NCBI GenBank assembly: GCA_019722365.1
Contig: JADFUC010002350.1
Coordinates: forward strand, 1-64,000
Origin: Lithospermum erythrorhizon
Lineage: Eukaryota > Streptophyta > Magnoliopsida > Boraginales > Boraginaceae
Direction: 5' to 3'
Length of the DNA: 64,000 bases
The notes below the pieces were generated by a model that ran no database searches, was not told the DNA's origin, and was given only the letters and a program-made list of their open reading frames with translations. Shown here piece by piece: positions 36,101 to 47,369 of this stretch (position 1 is its first letter; the number at the start of each line of letters is the position of its first letter). A program made the position numbers and the translations under genes.

Positions 36101-38908
36101 GTTCCACTGTAGAACAGAGCACCGCCTTCTAGTAGAATCTGTGAAGCTGAACATTGGAGTCGATTCATGTTTGTCAACAACAACTATTAGGGATGAAAAT
36201 ACAGTATGCAAATCATTTCCTGACAAACCACCTCACTAAGTTGTGACATTTACCTTATAACTGGCTTTTGCTTCTTTAAATCCCAAACAGCTGAAAAAGA
36301 AGAGTTCAGAGTATCAACAAATAATATAAAAAAAAGATAAACTGCATAAGTGAAATGCTTCCATCTTCACCTGTGGTTCCATTGACAGAAGTAGATGCTA
36401 ATATGTTTTTCACTTTGCTATTCCATGATAAAAAAGATATTTCACTTTGTGTTGCGGATCCACTACCCTGCAGGCAAAAATTATCAAAATATATCAAGTT
36501 GCAATTTGCTATTCGGCACGGTCAACTATCTAAATATATCCAGAACTTGAGAAGATAACTGATCATCTTCAATGCACCAAGTGTTATTTCAAACATCTAA
36601 TATATATCTGATTACACTGTGCCCCATGTAATGACATAGTGGATCTAATTATTGGCACAGGATCATGGCTATGCCAGAATTTTATGACAAGAACAGTATA
36701 AGGTTTATCATCCTACAGTTTTCCCTTCAATTAATTCTACTTATGACGTCATTACCACCCAATATGTACTCGAGCAAAGAATAAACTACAACAGGAAAGT
36801 TTTGAAGTTTATGAGAATACTAATGTCCTAGTTAAGACTATTAAATAGTCTCTTTCACTAACATCAATATAATCATTTACCTAATGTTAATTTTGTATGT
36901 GAACTTTACTTAAGAGTGGCCTATAGAACACAGTTGTTATCGATGAAAACACTTAACATCCAATACCGAAATCAATAGAGCTAACACTGAAAAAATTATT
37001 TTAATGAAAAATGGAACGAGAGCAGCATGTAAAAGAAATGACCAACTGCTTAAACCTATAGGAAATAAACCAGATAGACTCCAAGTAGCATCCTGGACTA
37101 CCTTCAAAGGAGGGAAATGAGTTGGTTCTGTTGGTTTTGTGATATCCCATATGCAAATTTCACCTTCATCAGCGCCAGATGCCAAAAGGTTTGGAGTTTG
37201 CGCATTAAACTCCAATCCCCGAACCTACATCAAAGTTCCCTGATCAATACCAATCATTAACAGATCCACAAGCCCAGTTCGAAATTGTCACACAGAAACA
37301 GAAACATACCGGTCCCTTATGCCATGAAAGGTTCCCGATGAATGCATTTTCATTGGCTGAAGAACTGGACAAAAAGATGCAAAAATTGAAGAAATCAACC
37401 TTGGGGTTGGAATGATATCAGAATGCCAAAATGATACCAGTAATGAAGAAAAGTGGAATTTATCAAAATTTCAACATCTTTATTGACTAATAATTATTCT
37501 TTAATCCTCTCTTTTCCATACCAAATATCAATGAAGGTAACTAAAATAGTAGATGTTAAACAACTGCTCCATCTTTTCAGTATTTCAATCCCTTAATGAA
37601 ATGAAGCGGTCAAAGTTAAACCCGAAAACAATTAGTTAGCTTCAGGGAAGGGATGGAAAACAAAAGGTTATCAACCTTAGATCATGAACGGCCTACAAGA
37701 TGCGAAGCTCCAAACACATCCCAATATATTAATCAGGTTATTAGCAACATAGTATAAGAATCACCCATTGAGTCTATGGTAACCAATAAAATAAAGCAAA
37801 CATCATTTTCATTCTTATTCACATGAAAATACATTGGGTGTCCTACTTTGGTGTGACTTCCAAACCTATAGATGGTATTCTCAACAACAATTCACATTAC
37901 ATGAAACTAATCAAAAGTATAACTAGCCACAAATTTCAATTTTTTAAACAATCGAGTGAATGGTCTTTAAAAATATTTTCAAATTTAAATCATCTCAAAA
38001 TGAGTCTCCAGTTTCATTTTCAAAGGTCTTTATAGCCTTAGTTGACACACATAACTTCAATTTTAATCAAAATTAAAAATACTAGCATTTGATGTATTTG
38101 TCAACAAATAATATACAACACATATAACAACAATCAAGCTCCAAATTCAAAAATCCACTCATCACAATCCAAAATGGACAATCTTTTCAAATTGGAGGAA
38201 CTAAAACATAGCTTCACTATAAATCAAAATTACATATCCACTAAAAAAAACTAGCATTTGATATATTTTCCACCAATATTACACAACATATACAAAAACA
38301 ATCAAGCTTCAAATCCAAAATGGACAATCTTTTTGAAAGGGAGTGACAAAAACACAACTACCACTTTAATCAAAATTACGTATCCACTAAAATTACTAGC
38401 ATTTGATATAACTTTCACCAGATATTATACAAAAACAATCAAGATTCAAATCCAAAATGGACAATCTTTTTGAAACGAGGTGACTAAAACACGACTACGA
38501 CTTTAATCAAAATTACGTATCCACTAAAATTACTAGCATTTGATATAATTTGTATAATAAAGTTAGTAAATGAGAAGAGATAAGGAATTACTGGATCAAA
38601 TATTTGGGATTCCAGAGGCCAATATTCCCATCAACAAGCCCTCCAGCAATAATCCCCATGGAATATTGTTGTAATTCGCCATTGGGCTTTCCCCAAGTGA
38701 GGCGATTGAAACGTTCCGAGGTCTGAATGGAGCCGGAGAGGATGAAGCTATCATCATCTGATGCGAAATCGAGCTTGAATATATCCAGATTTGCCGATGA
38801 ACTGAAGGACAGATCCACCGCCCCCGCCATTGTCCCCGCGGCTAAATATGGCCCCGATGGAGCGAACGCCGCCGAGCTTGATCGATTTACCCCCTTAATA
38901 CACGCCAT
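26712..38908 (-). CDS. SEC31: SEC31 homolog, COPII outer-coat subunit
   Basis: SEC31 pairs with SEC13 to form the outer cage of COPII vesicles budding from the ER. Exons I assign (minus): 38592-38908, 37310-37364, 37102-37224, 36371-36467, 36254-36290, 36041-36146, 35909-35966, 34666-34763, 34349-34468, 31582-31691, 31378-31508, 30726-31287, 30502-30594, 30110-30292, 29798-30013, 29004-29119, 28750-28908, 27990-28115, 27627-27909, 26890-27128, 26712-26801 (stop TAA). The start is the ATG at 38908 ([10 protein letters not shown], the usual plant N terminus). Exons 1-9 encode the WD40 propeller ([40 protein letters not shown]). Exons 12-15 encode the helical ACE1 part ([28 protein letters not shown]). 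Exons 16-19 are the Pro/Gln-rich linker. Exons 20-21 are the helical C terminus ([28 protein letters not shown]). Total is about 1106 residues, close to family length. Two joins fail: exon 9 to 10 needs a missing exon of 1 mod 3, and exon 15 to 16 is out of phase. It may be functional with unseen microexons, or damaged. Confidence 0.95.
29242..29418. mobile_element. Stowaway-like MITE in SEC31 intron
   Basis: The left end is TACTCCCTCCATCCCAAAT...TGGGAGGTTTTC. The right end carries its complement, AAACCTCCCAAACC...TGGGATGGAGGAG. Both ends are next to TA, the usual target. At about 175 bases with no coding, this is a non-autonomous Tc1/mariner-type element. It lies in the intron between exons 15 and 16 of SEC31. 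Confidence 0.85.
29550..29732. mobile_element. second Stowaway-like MITE in the same intron
   Basis: TCCCTTGATCCCATGAAGAT...GTCTATTTT at the left is mirrored by GTAGACAATTTTCATGGG and ATGAAGGGAGTA at the right. Size is about 180 bases. The termini differ in sequence from the neighbour at 29242-29418, so it is a separate family. Both shape an intron whose splice joins look out of phase. Confidence 0.8.
32133..32176 (-). other. candidate diverged microexon of SEC31
   Basis: Between exons 9 and 10 other plant SEC31 proteins carry about 14 residues of the type GCSRYG......FG. On the minus strand, after a TTTGCAG acceptor, the frame reads [14 protein letters not shown], with R, Y and F at the matching spacing. 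The nearest GT donor gives 44 bases, whereas 43 would be needed to keep frame with exon 10. It may be coincidence, or a real exon with a one-base indel. Confidence 0.3.
32684..34070. mobile_element. possible AT-rich non-autonomous DNA element in SEC31 intron 9
   Basis: The left boundary TACTCCCTCTGGTTTTAATAC looks like a Stowaway/mariner terminus. The right boundary ACAAAGACCGAGGAGTA (about 34054-34070) is a weak complement. The interior is extremely AT-rich, with (ATA)n/(TAA)n runs at 33145-33195. It accounts for much of the 2.66 kb intron. The right end is poorly matched, so the call is tentative. Confidence 0.35.
33145..33195. repeat. AAT/ATT microsatellite
   Basis: A run of ATA units passes directly into a run of ATT units and then poly-A. 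The sequence can fold on itself. It lies in SEC31 intron 9. Confidence 0.85.
38082..38545. repeat. tandem repeat in SEC31 intron 1
   Basis: The phrase CTAGCATTTGAT occurs at 38082, 38251, 38396 and 38533, giving unit lengths of about 169, 145 and 137 bases. Each unit also carries ACAATCAAG.TTCAAATCC and CCAAAATGGACAATCTTTT. The last two units are nearly identical, so the array has expanded more recently than it was founded. Confidence 0.85.
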
Positions 38909-39400
38909 CGATCCCTTATTGGACAAATAAATTCAATTGGGATAAATATATATGATTGGGGAATAGGGCTTCAGAAGAGATCGAGACAGGCAGTGTGTTA
39001 TGTGTATGTCAATTGTCAACTTTCTCTCTATTTTACTCTCATTACTAAATTTTCCTTTTGTTTTCCCACATTTTCATTATTTATCTGTTTTGCTCATTTT
39101 CGATGCCATGTTCAAATTTTACATTTTATCTACTAAACTAATTCAACATATCGTTTCATATCTAAATACGATACTAAACGTTATAATATCATCAAAAGAT
39201 TAACGACCGATCAATATTGGGCTTAATAGTTTACATAGCTCATGAACTTCAAGAGGATTTGGTATTTCATCTATACGAAGCCAGAAAATAACGACAATTA
39301 CTTAATTAAGAATCACACAATTTATTACACTTAATGACATAAAAGTGTTCAATTAAAGTTGGAGTTGCTTAAATCTAATGTAATTATCAAAATGTATTAT
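38909..39400 (-). promoter_or_regulatory. SEC31 5' UTR and promoter region
   Basis: This is the space between the SEC31 start codon and the satellite-like array. It holds a short pyrimidine-rich stretch (minus strand, near 38955-38985) fitting a 5' UTR. I cannot pick one TATA box with confidence: TATATATTTAT at about 38942-38952 is only ~40 bases from the ATG and is more likely UTR. Confidence 0.4.
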
Positions 39401-39409
39401 CTTATAATT

Positions 39410-40935
39410 TTAGCGACTATTAATTTAGCACTACCCTATCCTCGAAGTCGAGACTAACCAAAAATATTATCTGTAGAAGTTATTAAATAATCGAGATAAT
39501 TAAATTATCGAGTATTAATTTATCAGTTTCTACTGTAATTGATAATTGCAAATAATAAGATAAATGAAAAAGGAACGACAAAAACGAATTATTAATTTAG
39601 CACTTATCCTCAAGTCGGGACAATTTCAAAAAATATTATCTTGAAAAGCTATTAGCCAATCTAGTATTAATTTATTTAATTTCTAATCGTAGTTGATAAT
39701 TTTAAAAATAAATATATATATATATATATATATATTAAAAAGAACGAAAAAGCATGAATTATTAATTTAGCACTCTATTAACGAGTCGGACCAAGAAAAA
39801 ATATTATTTTAGAGAGAGTTTATTAACACCGCATTAATTTATCGATTTTCTACTAGTAGTTACTAATTGCAAAAAAAACCCAACCCCTTAACATATGACC
39901 GCGTTAACGAGTATTAATTTATCGATCTAAAAATGAAAGTAGAAACGAAAAAGCATGAATTATTAATTTAGCATCCTAGCTCCCTTGTAGTAAGTGACCG
40001 CAAAAAATATTATATTATGTAGTTTATTAAATAATCGACTAATAATTTGTCGAAATATTGTACAATTTATAATTGTAAATAAATAAATAAAAAACAAAAC
40101 AAGCACCCTATCCTAGCTCTGACTGCCAAAAATATTATGTTGTAGAGTTTATTAAAAAAATCGAGTATTACCTCTATCGAAGCCATGTAGTTGATAACCG
40201 AAAAAAAAAGGAACGCGAAAAAACACGAATGCACTCCATTCTCCTAATCGAAGCCAAATATTATCTTAGAGGAGTTTATTAAATGTTTAGTATTAATTTA
40301 TCTAGTTTAAAATTAAAAGGAAAAAAAAATGCCTCTAAAAAAATGTAAATTAATACTATATATTAATTTATCTAGCCTTTCATCGTATTTATAATCAGAA
40401 AAACAAAACAAAAAAAAAATTGGCCAAAAATATTATATGAGAGAGTTTATTAAAATATCGAATATTAATTTATCAGTTTAAAAAAGAAAAGAAAAAGGAA
40501 AAGGAAAAGGAACAAAAACACGACTATTAATTTAAACACTCCTATCCCCTAATACAAAACAAAAATATTATCTTAGAGAGTTTATTAAATAATGTAATAT
40601 TCATTTATCGAAGCTTCTACAAGTAGCTGAGCAATCAAAAAAAAAATCGAAACGAACGAAAAAACACAAATTATTAATTTGCACCCTATCCCGCCTAATT
40701 TCAAAATATTATTATAGTAGCCATTAAATAATTCCTATATTAATTTATCGAAGCCAAAAAAGTGGGGGGAAAAACTGTAGTGCGAGCTATCCGCTTTTCT
40801 AAGCTGCATGATGTTGTGTGAAGCGCAGTCGAGTATTAGCTTATTTCTAGTTTCTAGAGTAGTTAATAATTACAAAAAAATTAAAAAAGAACTAAAACAC
40901 AAATTAATTTGAACCTTATCCCCTAAGCAAGCAGA
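39410..40935. repeat. satellite-like tandem array, about 9 diverged units of ~130-200 bp
   Basis: The anchor ATTAATTTAGCAC(TC)CTATCC recurs near 39419, 39591, 39761, 39962, about 40093 and 40227 (weak), 40525, 40673 and 40903. It is followed each time by AAAAATATTAT, then GAGTTTATTAAATAATCGA and TATTAATTTATCGA. Spacings of 170-172 bases in the best units are nucleosome-sized. Later units are shorter and eroded. Confidence 0.8.
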
Positions 40936-41948
40936 ACATCATTGGAACCTATCCTGAAGTGGTGTCTAGAGTTGTTATTAGTAGTCACAACTCTTATGAG
41001 TCGGAACTGGCTCTATGTGTGCCTCACAAATTGATAGTTGATGATGAGGATGAGAAGGATATGGTCAAGTCCTACTGCTTTAAAATTTATATAAGTAAAG
41101 GAATAAGCAAGAAAAATCAGTCCAAGAACATGAATACGGGTCACTGAAAATGAACTACAAGAAATACATGGTAGACATAAAGAGGATATGATTCTCTACC
41201 ATTCATGTACTTATGTTGTAACTCAGCGACAGTAGATGTTTGGGGTCCTAAACGGCTCTGCCTTGGGCTCTTGCCTGCCTCGAAACAAAATTGGGACCTG
41301 ACTTATTTCATCTGCTCTCTCTTATCGAACCTTAAATCTGCCTCGGTTCCGATCGGTTCTAACTGTTATTGGCTCAAATCGTTCGTTCGATTTTCATTTT
41401 ATACATTTTTAAGATATCTGCCTCAACTCAAAATTCAAGTCCTTAAACTAGATTTAATCCATGTAATTTTAATGAACTCCTTTTTGTTAATTATACAATC
41501 TACATACACATTCAATATACAATATTTCACTTTTTTTTGGCCTATCTTTGTATTACCTATATTATTAGTTTTAGAAAGATTTATATATATTTTATTTCAT
41601 TATACCAATAATGAACAAAGTTAAATCTAAATTCTCATTCTTAAAATATACACATGCAAATACTACAAGATTTTGAAAAGGATGATAAATAAAAATTGAA
41701 AAATCTACACAAATTTGTGGAACCGGTTCGGTTCGATTCGGGTTATTTCTAAAGTCCCGAACCTAAATTAGTTCGGTTCTTTCTCCACGCCAACTCTAAT
41801 CGGGTTCGGTTCCTACCTATTTAAAAATTTTGCTGGTTTCTGGCTCTATTTGCCCGATTTGGCTTAGATTTTATGGCACCCCTGCACTGTAGTACTATAT
41901 TTTTTTAATGTGTGACCTAGAATAAAAAGGAAGTTGGAGAGAGATAAA
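40936..41948. other. unassigned stretch; short ORF and GGTTCGGTTC-rich segment
   Basis: Frame 40959-41147 (VSRVVISSHNSYESELAL) is open for 62 codons but matches nothing I know. Between 41720 and 41860 the phrases GGTTCGGTTC, GTTCGGTTC and GGGTTCGGTTCC recur, as often seen in old AT-GC alternating repeats. The 139-codon frame at 41205-41624 is hydrophobic and AT-driven and is not taken as a gene. Confidence 0.4.
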
Positions 41949-42569
41949 GAGGGTGTTTGGCTGTTTTATTTTTTTACTTGACCAACTTATAAGGATAAAT
42001 GAACTTATAAAGAGGCCACTTATAAGCTTATCAAATTTTATTTTCACTGTCAGGCTAACATAACCTGCACAAATTTTTTTTCTACATTAAGTTTCTGGAT
42101 AACAACAACTTCTTATGTTTGAGAAAGCGATAAATTGACTTATAAGGACAACCTATTTATTTATATATCACTTTTTTTTATCTTTATGATATAAATAAAA
42201 TTAGTAATTTAATATTTGAAAATAGAATTAATTATAACTAAAAATTTATTTTATGACTAAAAATATAATATTTCATTTTTTTCAATAAATGTTAAAAGTC
42301 GGTATAACTAAAAATGTATCTTGACTATTAAATGAAGGAAATAAAATTATATATACTGGTGGATAAATAAAAGAATTAACTTAAATTTCAAACTTAACTT
42401 TATAACTTGAAGCAAAAAAGCAGGCTAAAAAGTCAATTGCTACTTTTTTAAATCAACTTATAAATTACTTTCAACTTATAAGTCACATGGTATAAATGTT
42501 GAAGCCAAATGTTTTTTTTCAAATCAATTTATGTTGATTTTGACCAAAAATGTCTAGCTAAACATCCTC
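41949..42569. mobile_element. MITE-like element with GAGGGTGTTTGGCT ends
   Basis: The left end is GAGGGTGTTTGGCTG. The right end is AGCTAAACATCCTC, which reverse-complements to GAGGATGTTTAGCT. Sub-terminal ACTTATAAG phrases recur in both halves (for example near 41986, 42009, 42025 and 42475). It is 620 bases, AT-rich and without coding. The termini fit hAT- or Harbinger-type MITEs. The target duplication is not clear. Confidence 0.65.
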
Positions 42570-42943
42570 AAAGTCACCCATGAGTGCAAATTTAACTATC
42601 ATGTAAATGGTCGAGGATCACTTAGTTTAATTTATCGTTTGGAATGACTTTTGCTTTGAACAATGGTTATTTTGTTCCTGCTTTAGGTAGTAACATTATT
42701 TTTATTTCTGATTTGGACATGAATTGTTTTTGGCTTTTATTTTTATTAATTCATGTTGGTTTTATATTTTGAAATGGAACTAGTGTAATACATCTCTACA
42801 AATACAACTTTTATATTTAGAGGTAAACATCGAAACACATAAAATAAATATTATAACTTAAACCACTTAAATTGTACCTATCTCATAGATGAAACCTTAA
42901 ATATAAAGAGAAAGATTGTTTTCAAATTATATGATCAATGTGA

Positions 42944-43637
42944 TGTTAGGAAACTTACATCATTATCGATAATTCATACTTGACAATAACTCAAATCCCA
43001 TCCATAAAAATGCATAACAAATGTACCAACCGTACGATATACCACTAATTCAGATATGACAAACAAAAAGAAAATAATGCGAAAATAAATAACACAAGGA
43101 TTTTATCTTTATCTTCCTCAACGCGAAAAGCGACATCCAGCCCGCAGATACACTAATAATATCATGAAGATCGTTAAACACTCAAGAACCTCTACTCAAT
43201 CTATCTTCTCAATCGATGTTTTCACACGAAAACCCAAGTACAAGTCTCTCATATATGATCTCTTGAATCTCTCATGATTCTTTTCACAACCTCACCAAGA
43301 ATTATAATAAACTCTCATAATTCTAAGAATAAGAATAAACTCTCCCTATTCTAACCTACAAGGTTGATTTCCAACCACCATTAGGGTGGTGGTGTTTCCA
43401 CACACACAAAAAAATACTACACAAAAGAAGGGTATTTATAGGTTTCACAAATAAACTTATAAGGAATTACTTTTTCTTCAAGAAAAGCCACAACAATTAC
43501 CTGCCTAAAAGGTAATTAATTACTCCCTAAGAAAGAAGACTCTAGAACTTTCCTTTCTTGTTCTTCAAGTATTTCCTCTCTATGTAATGCCTGCATTTAA
43601 CTGGTTCTTCACCCGCTTAGGCTTCACACGCATAACA
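42944..43637 (-). repeat. 3' LTR of N2
   Basis: Plus-strand bounds are TGTTAGGAAAC...CGCATAACA. It shares long near-identical blocks with 46678-47364, for example ACAAGGTTGATTTCCAACCA and TAATTAATTACTCCCTAAGA. On the minus strand a CTATAAATACCC TATA box lies at about 43431-43442. Confidence 0.9.
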
Positions 43638-43664
43638 ATCTCCCACTTAAGACTAAACTTAGAC

Positions 43665-45484
43665 CAGAACGACCAGCCTAAAGTGGGCCCCCCGAGTAAT
43701 AACGCCATCAACCCGAACACTGTGAGTCACCATACAACCCGGACCAAAAGAATGAAGGAAAATACAACGAGACTCCGTCTGCATGGGCGATCTACAACAA
43801 CAATTATTACACTTCACGCTTCATCAATCATACAAATCATATAAGTACAATCCGCTTTTCAAAATAAATACTTGACACAAGCACAAGGTACACATCAAGA
43901 TCGTTGAAGATATCCTAGCTAAATTCTAACCGCATTCCAATTGAGTACTCAGTTCACGCCACGGGGCCAGGTGCCACCTAACGCTTTCCCCGCAACTACA
44001 AACTCGGGGTCCCTAAATAAAAGAGGTGAGCTGAAGCTCAAATTTATCATTTATATAACGAACCATAACTATTCACACATATATGCATATGTAAACATAT
44101 AGTCTAAACAATTTAATATAATCCACCTCTTGAATAATGCAGAATAATTCAATACCACCCGATAACCTGATCATATCAAATAATCCAACGGAATAAACTA
44201 TCACATATGCAGTCAAATAACATCCAGTATATCACACAAGCAACAATAATCCTTATTCGACCCCTATTGTAGAAATTATACTACCCTAATAATAGAAAAC
44301 ATCATTCATGCCTTGCCACCAAGCAAACGAAGACCAACAAAATACAACTCTCCCGCTACCTCTACACCAAGTGTGATGAATACACAATCACAACCCCGCA
44401 GGAGGGACCAATCAACCTCGGTCAGAGTTCAACAACAAATCACATCAACAATCATCATATCATCATATATCACAAATCAGATATCACAACTGATCATATA
44501 ACAATACTCAACATCGCAAGTCTCAATATCAAATGTCATATATATAACTTATTTAGTAAAAACTATACAACTTACATACGCACAATATATATGAAAGGTT
44601 ATGTCACGTGATATAAATACTCACCTCAAGCCACGTCAAATATTCCCAACTTCTACTACTCGAAGTAACTACTCGATATCCACACCTAAAGAACATAATA
44701 ATAACAATTACTTTTAATTTAGTAACTTTAAATAACAACCTCTACTAGATTTGTGAACTACTCTTGAACTTATGAAATTTTATCACATTTTTTAATATAC
44801 TACTATACCCATTTTAACTTTTGTCTATATCCAAACTATATAAGTTATATGAAGAATCTAAATTGAATACTACTATCCAAAATCTATTACATAATTAAAC
44901 TAGAACTAACATATGATTCTATAATTTAGATTATGTATATTATAAATAATCAATTTACTACTTACTTCAACAAAAATTTAATTAGATAAAGTTGTAGCCC
45001 CATAACTAACATACTTATATTTAAACCATTAAATATGAACTCTAAATATTATTAATGGATGAAATTAGTTAATTAAATTAACTTAGTATAGTTATAGAAC
45101 TAGTTATATAATCAATAAAATGATATAGTTATACCTTTTCTTTCTTGAACTTGATAGAAACTTTAGGATTATGATTTAAGAGGAGAACCACCAAATGAAA
45201 GAAAAATATTTGAGAAAGGGGAGGGAAAACTCACGGCCACAAAGAAGGAGAAAGGTGGATGAATTTTTATATAAATGAAGTTTTTTAACCTTGAAGTAAA
45301 GTAAAGCAAGCACAAGGTGGCACTTAAGCAAGTAGGAGGTGTCAAGCACGAGGTGTCATTTCGTTTCTTAGCTAGGAGGGAAAAAATGAGTAGTACTTAG
45401 CTAAACACTTGCCTAGTTCAAGTTTGTTTTAAGTAGAGCAATACTCAATTATTACTTGAATCATAAAAAAATTGAGTTATTTCA
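43665..45484 (-). repeat. gypsy LTR copy E, solo, inside N2
   Basis: On the minus strand it starts TGAAATAAC and ends GGTCGTTCTG. This matches the family termini at 47973 (TGAAATAACCC) and 48282 (CAGAACGA on plus). It carries the family block next to its 3' end (AACACTGTGAGTCACCA, about 43717). N1 shows what the site looked like before insertion: GACGGTGATCC joins directly to a short segment and the purine tract. It is diverged from the other copies. Confidence 0.65.
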
Positions 45485-46663
45485 GGATCACCGTCTTCAA
45501 ACACTTCAATCCGTTGTACAGCCTTTACCCGGTGTCATCATCCCCGAACTCCCACCGAAGTTGATCCCCGACTTCAATGCTTTACCAATCCCAATTAACG
45601 CAACCAACTTGGCTCATCGGGCATACAACCAAATCCTTTCATTCCGTTGGAATTTTCCCACATTCAAATTATCACCATGTTCTGCCTTTGCCTTGACTAT
45701 CTTCTCGATCTTCATCCCAAGCACCTTAGAACAACCTCCAAGCTTGATTAGTCATCAATGAATTCTCTTTTCTTCTTTTCTTTCCGTGTTGACAACTGCC
45801 ACTTTATTCAATTCATTGACATTCGATGTTTGGACGTAAACATCTTATTTCTTCTTCACAGAATCCTTGGAGGTAGGAAACACCTCTCACAATGACTTTT
45901 AACCACGCCCGCTAACTTGGATGATTCATACAACACAACCCGGTTTCAACCTTGTACAAAGTTCATAACCTTGGACCTTGAGCAACCGCCTGTGCTCCTG
46001 CCATCTTCCAAAACTCATCACCAAACGAAGTCTTGTATTATGTTAGCTAGGCACTTGTCTGGCCTCCAATACAAACCTGTTTGCATTTTCATGGCTTTCT
46101 AGAACTTCCAGAGTATCTTCTAGTACCACAACACAAGAATTTTACTAATCCATTATCCATTTCTAACATCCAAGAAACTTCTTGTCACCCATACGACAAC
46201 CTTTTCTAATAACCAAGAAATCCTCCGTCGATTTTCACCGTAGTTTGTATACCGACAATCACTCTGCCCTTTCTACAACCATAATCATCTCAACACCACA
46301 CAATCCATGCCACAAATTTCTCCAGATCCTCCATCCAATTGGATGACTTTTCCGACAAGATCTTCCAAATGACCCGTAGAATGTACAAAACCCACATCAC
46401 CCATATATCTACAAATTTCAAGGACCTTCATCTTCAAGAGACGAGCTTCCAATAAATCCGCAGTTGAAAACCCCGTGATGTTCCAAAACACACCCAAGAG
46501 TCGAATCTCATCTTCCACCATTAGTCCTACCAAGAATAAACATTCAGATCAAGACCATCTTTCAATCCCGCCTATAAAGCCTATGAATAGCCTTCCAATC
46601 ATCTAAACCTATTTCGATACCACCAAGTTAGGTATCCAAAGATCCACCAAGCTTACAAATTAA
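45485..46663 (-). other. interior of N2, noncoding or heavily decayed
   Basis: On the minus strand, frame 46533-46285 is open (LLEARLLKMKVLEICRYMGD...) but I do not recognise it as gag. The part 45485-45780 aligns with the 3' interior of N1. No integrase, RT or RNase H motif is present on either strand. Confidence 0.5.
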
Positions 46664-46676
46664 GCTCTGATATCAA
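46664..46676 (-). promoter_or_regulatory. primer binding site of N2
   Basis: The minus strand reads TTGATATCAGAGC one base after the 5' LTR. It is nearly identical to TGGTATCAGAGC, complementary to initiator tRNA-Met. Confidence 0.85.
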
Positions 46677-46677
46677 T

Positions 46678-47364
46678 TGTTAGAAATCCTACACCATTAT
46701 TGACAATTCCATACTTGATAATAACTCAGATCCCATCTAGTATGCACAATAACAGCCAACCAGATGATATACCACTAATTTAGATATGAAAAATAGAAAG
46801 AAAAGAATGTGGAAATAAAAAATACAAGGATTTACCCTGGTTCTCCCTCAATGTGAAAGGTACATCTAGCCGTAGATACACTAATAATACGAAGATTGTT
46901 ACAGACTCAAAAACCCTACTCTAATCCACCTTCAACCGAATGTTTTCTCACACGAAACTCCAAGCACAAGTCTCCATATATGACCCATTGAATCTCTCAT
47001 GACTCTTTTCATTAAATCCCCAAGAAGAATTATAATAACCATAATTCTAAGAATAGGAATAAACTCTTCCTATTTTAACCCCTACAAGGTTGATTTCCAA
47101 CCACTATCAGTGGTGTGTGTTTCCACTCACACAAAAAAATACTACACAAAAGAAGAGTATTTATAGATTTTACAAATAAACCTATAAGGAATTACTTTTT
47201 CTTCAAGAAAAAGTCACATCAATTACCTACACAAAATGTAATTAATTACTCCCTAAGAAAGAAGACTCTAGAACTTTCCTTTCTTGTTCTTCAAGTATTT
47301 CCTTAAGTGTAATACTTCCACACAATCCTCGGGTTCTTCACGTGAGCCAGCTTCACACGCATAA
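46678..47364 (-). repeat. 5' LTR of N2
   Basis: This is the partner of 42944-43637. The inner end is TGTTAGAAATCC on plus; the outer end is about CGCATAA at 47360-47364. The two LTRs differ by many substitutions and short indels. Confidence 0.9.
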
Positions 47365-47369
47365 ATACG

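Larger units (their letters stand above)
42944..47364 (-). mobile_element. compact Ty1/copia-type element N2, split by a gypsy LTR
   Basis: On the minus strand: LTR (46678-47364), primer binding site TTGATATCAGAGC (46664-46676), interior, polypurine tract AAGTGGGAGAT (43638-43650), LTR (42944-43637). Without the gypsy LTR at 43665-45484 it is about 2.6 kb, too short for integrase-RT-RNase H, of which I see none. Its interior next to the 3' end matches that of N1 (14775-15110), for example GAATTCATTGATGAC and AATCAAGCTTGGAG at 45716-45771. The LTRs are different from those of N1. Confidence 0.75.

Noticed and set aside
39410..40935. CRISPR-like array
   Set aside because: Units are long, diverged and directly adjacent with no conserved short repeat or unique spacers; the genome is a plant's.
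41205..41624. 139-codon plus-strand frame
   Set aside because: Composition is dominated by Phe, Leu, Ile and Tyr from AT-rich DNA, with no domain; the same stretch holds simple GGTTCGGTTC-type repeats.
42939..47369. 5-base target-site duplication around N2
   Set aside because: TGTGA at the left has no clear partner at the right, where the LTR terminus is eroded.
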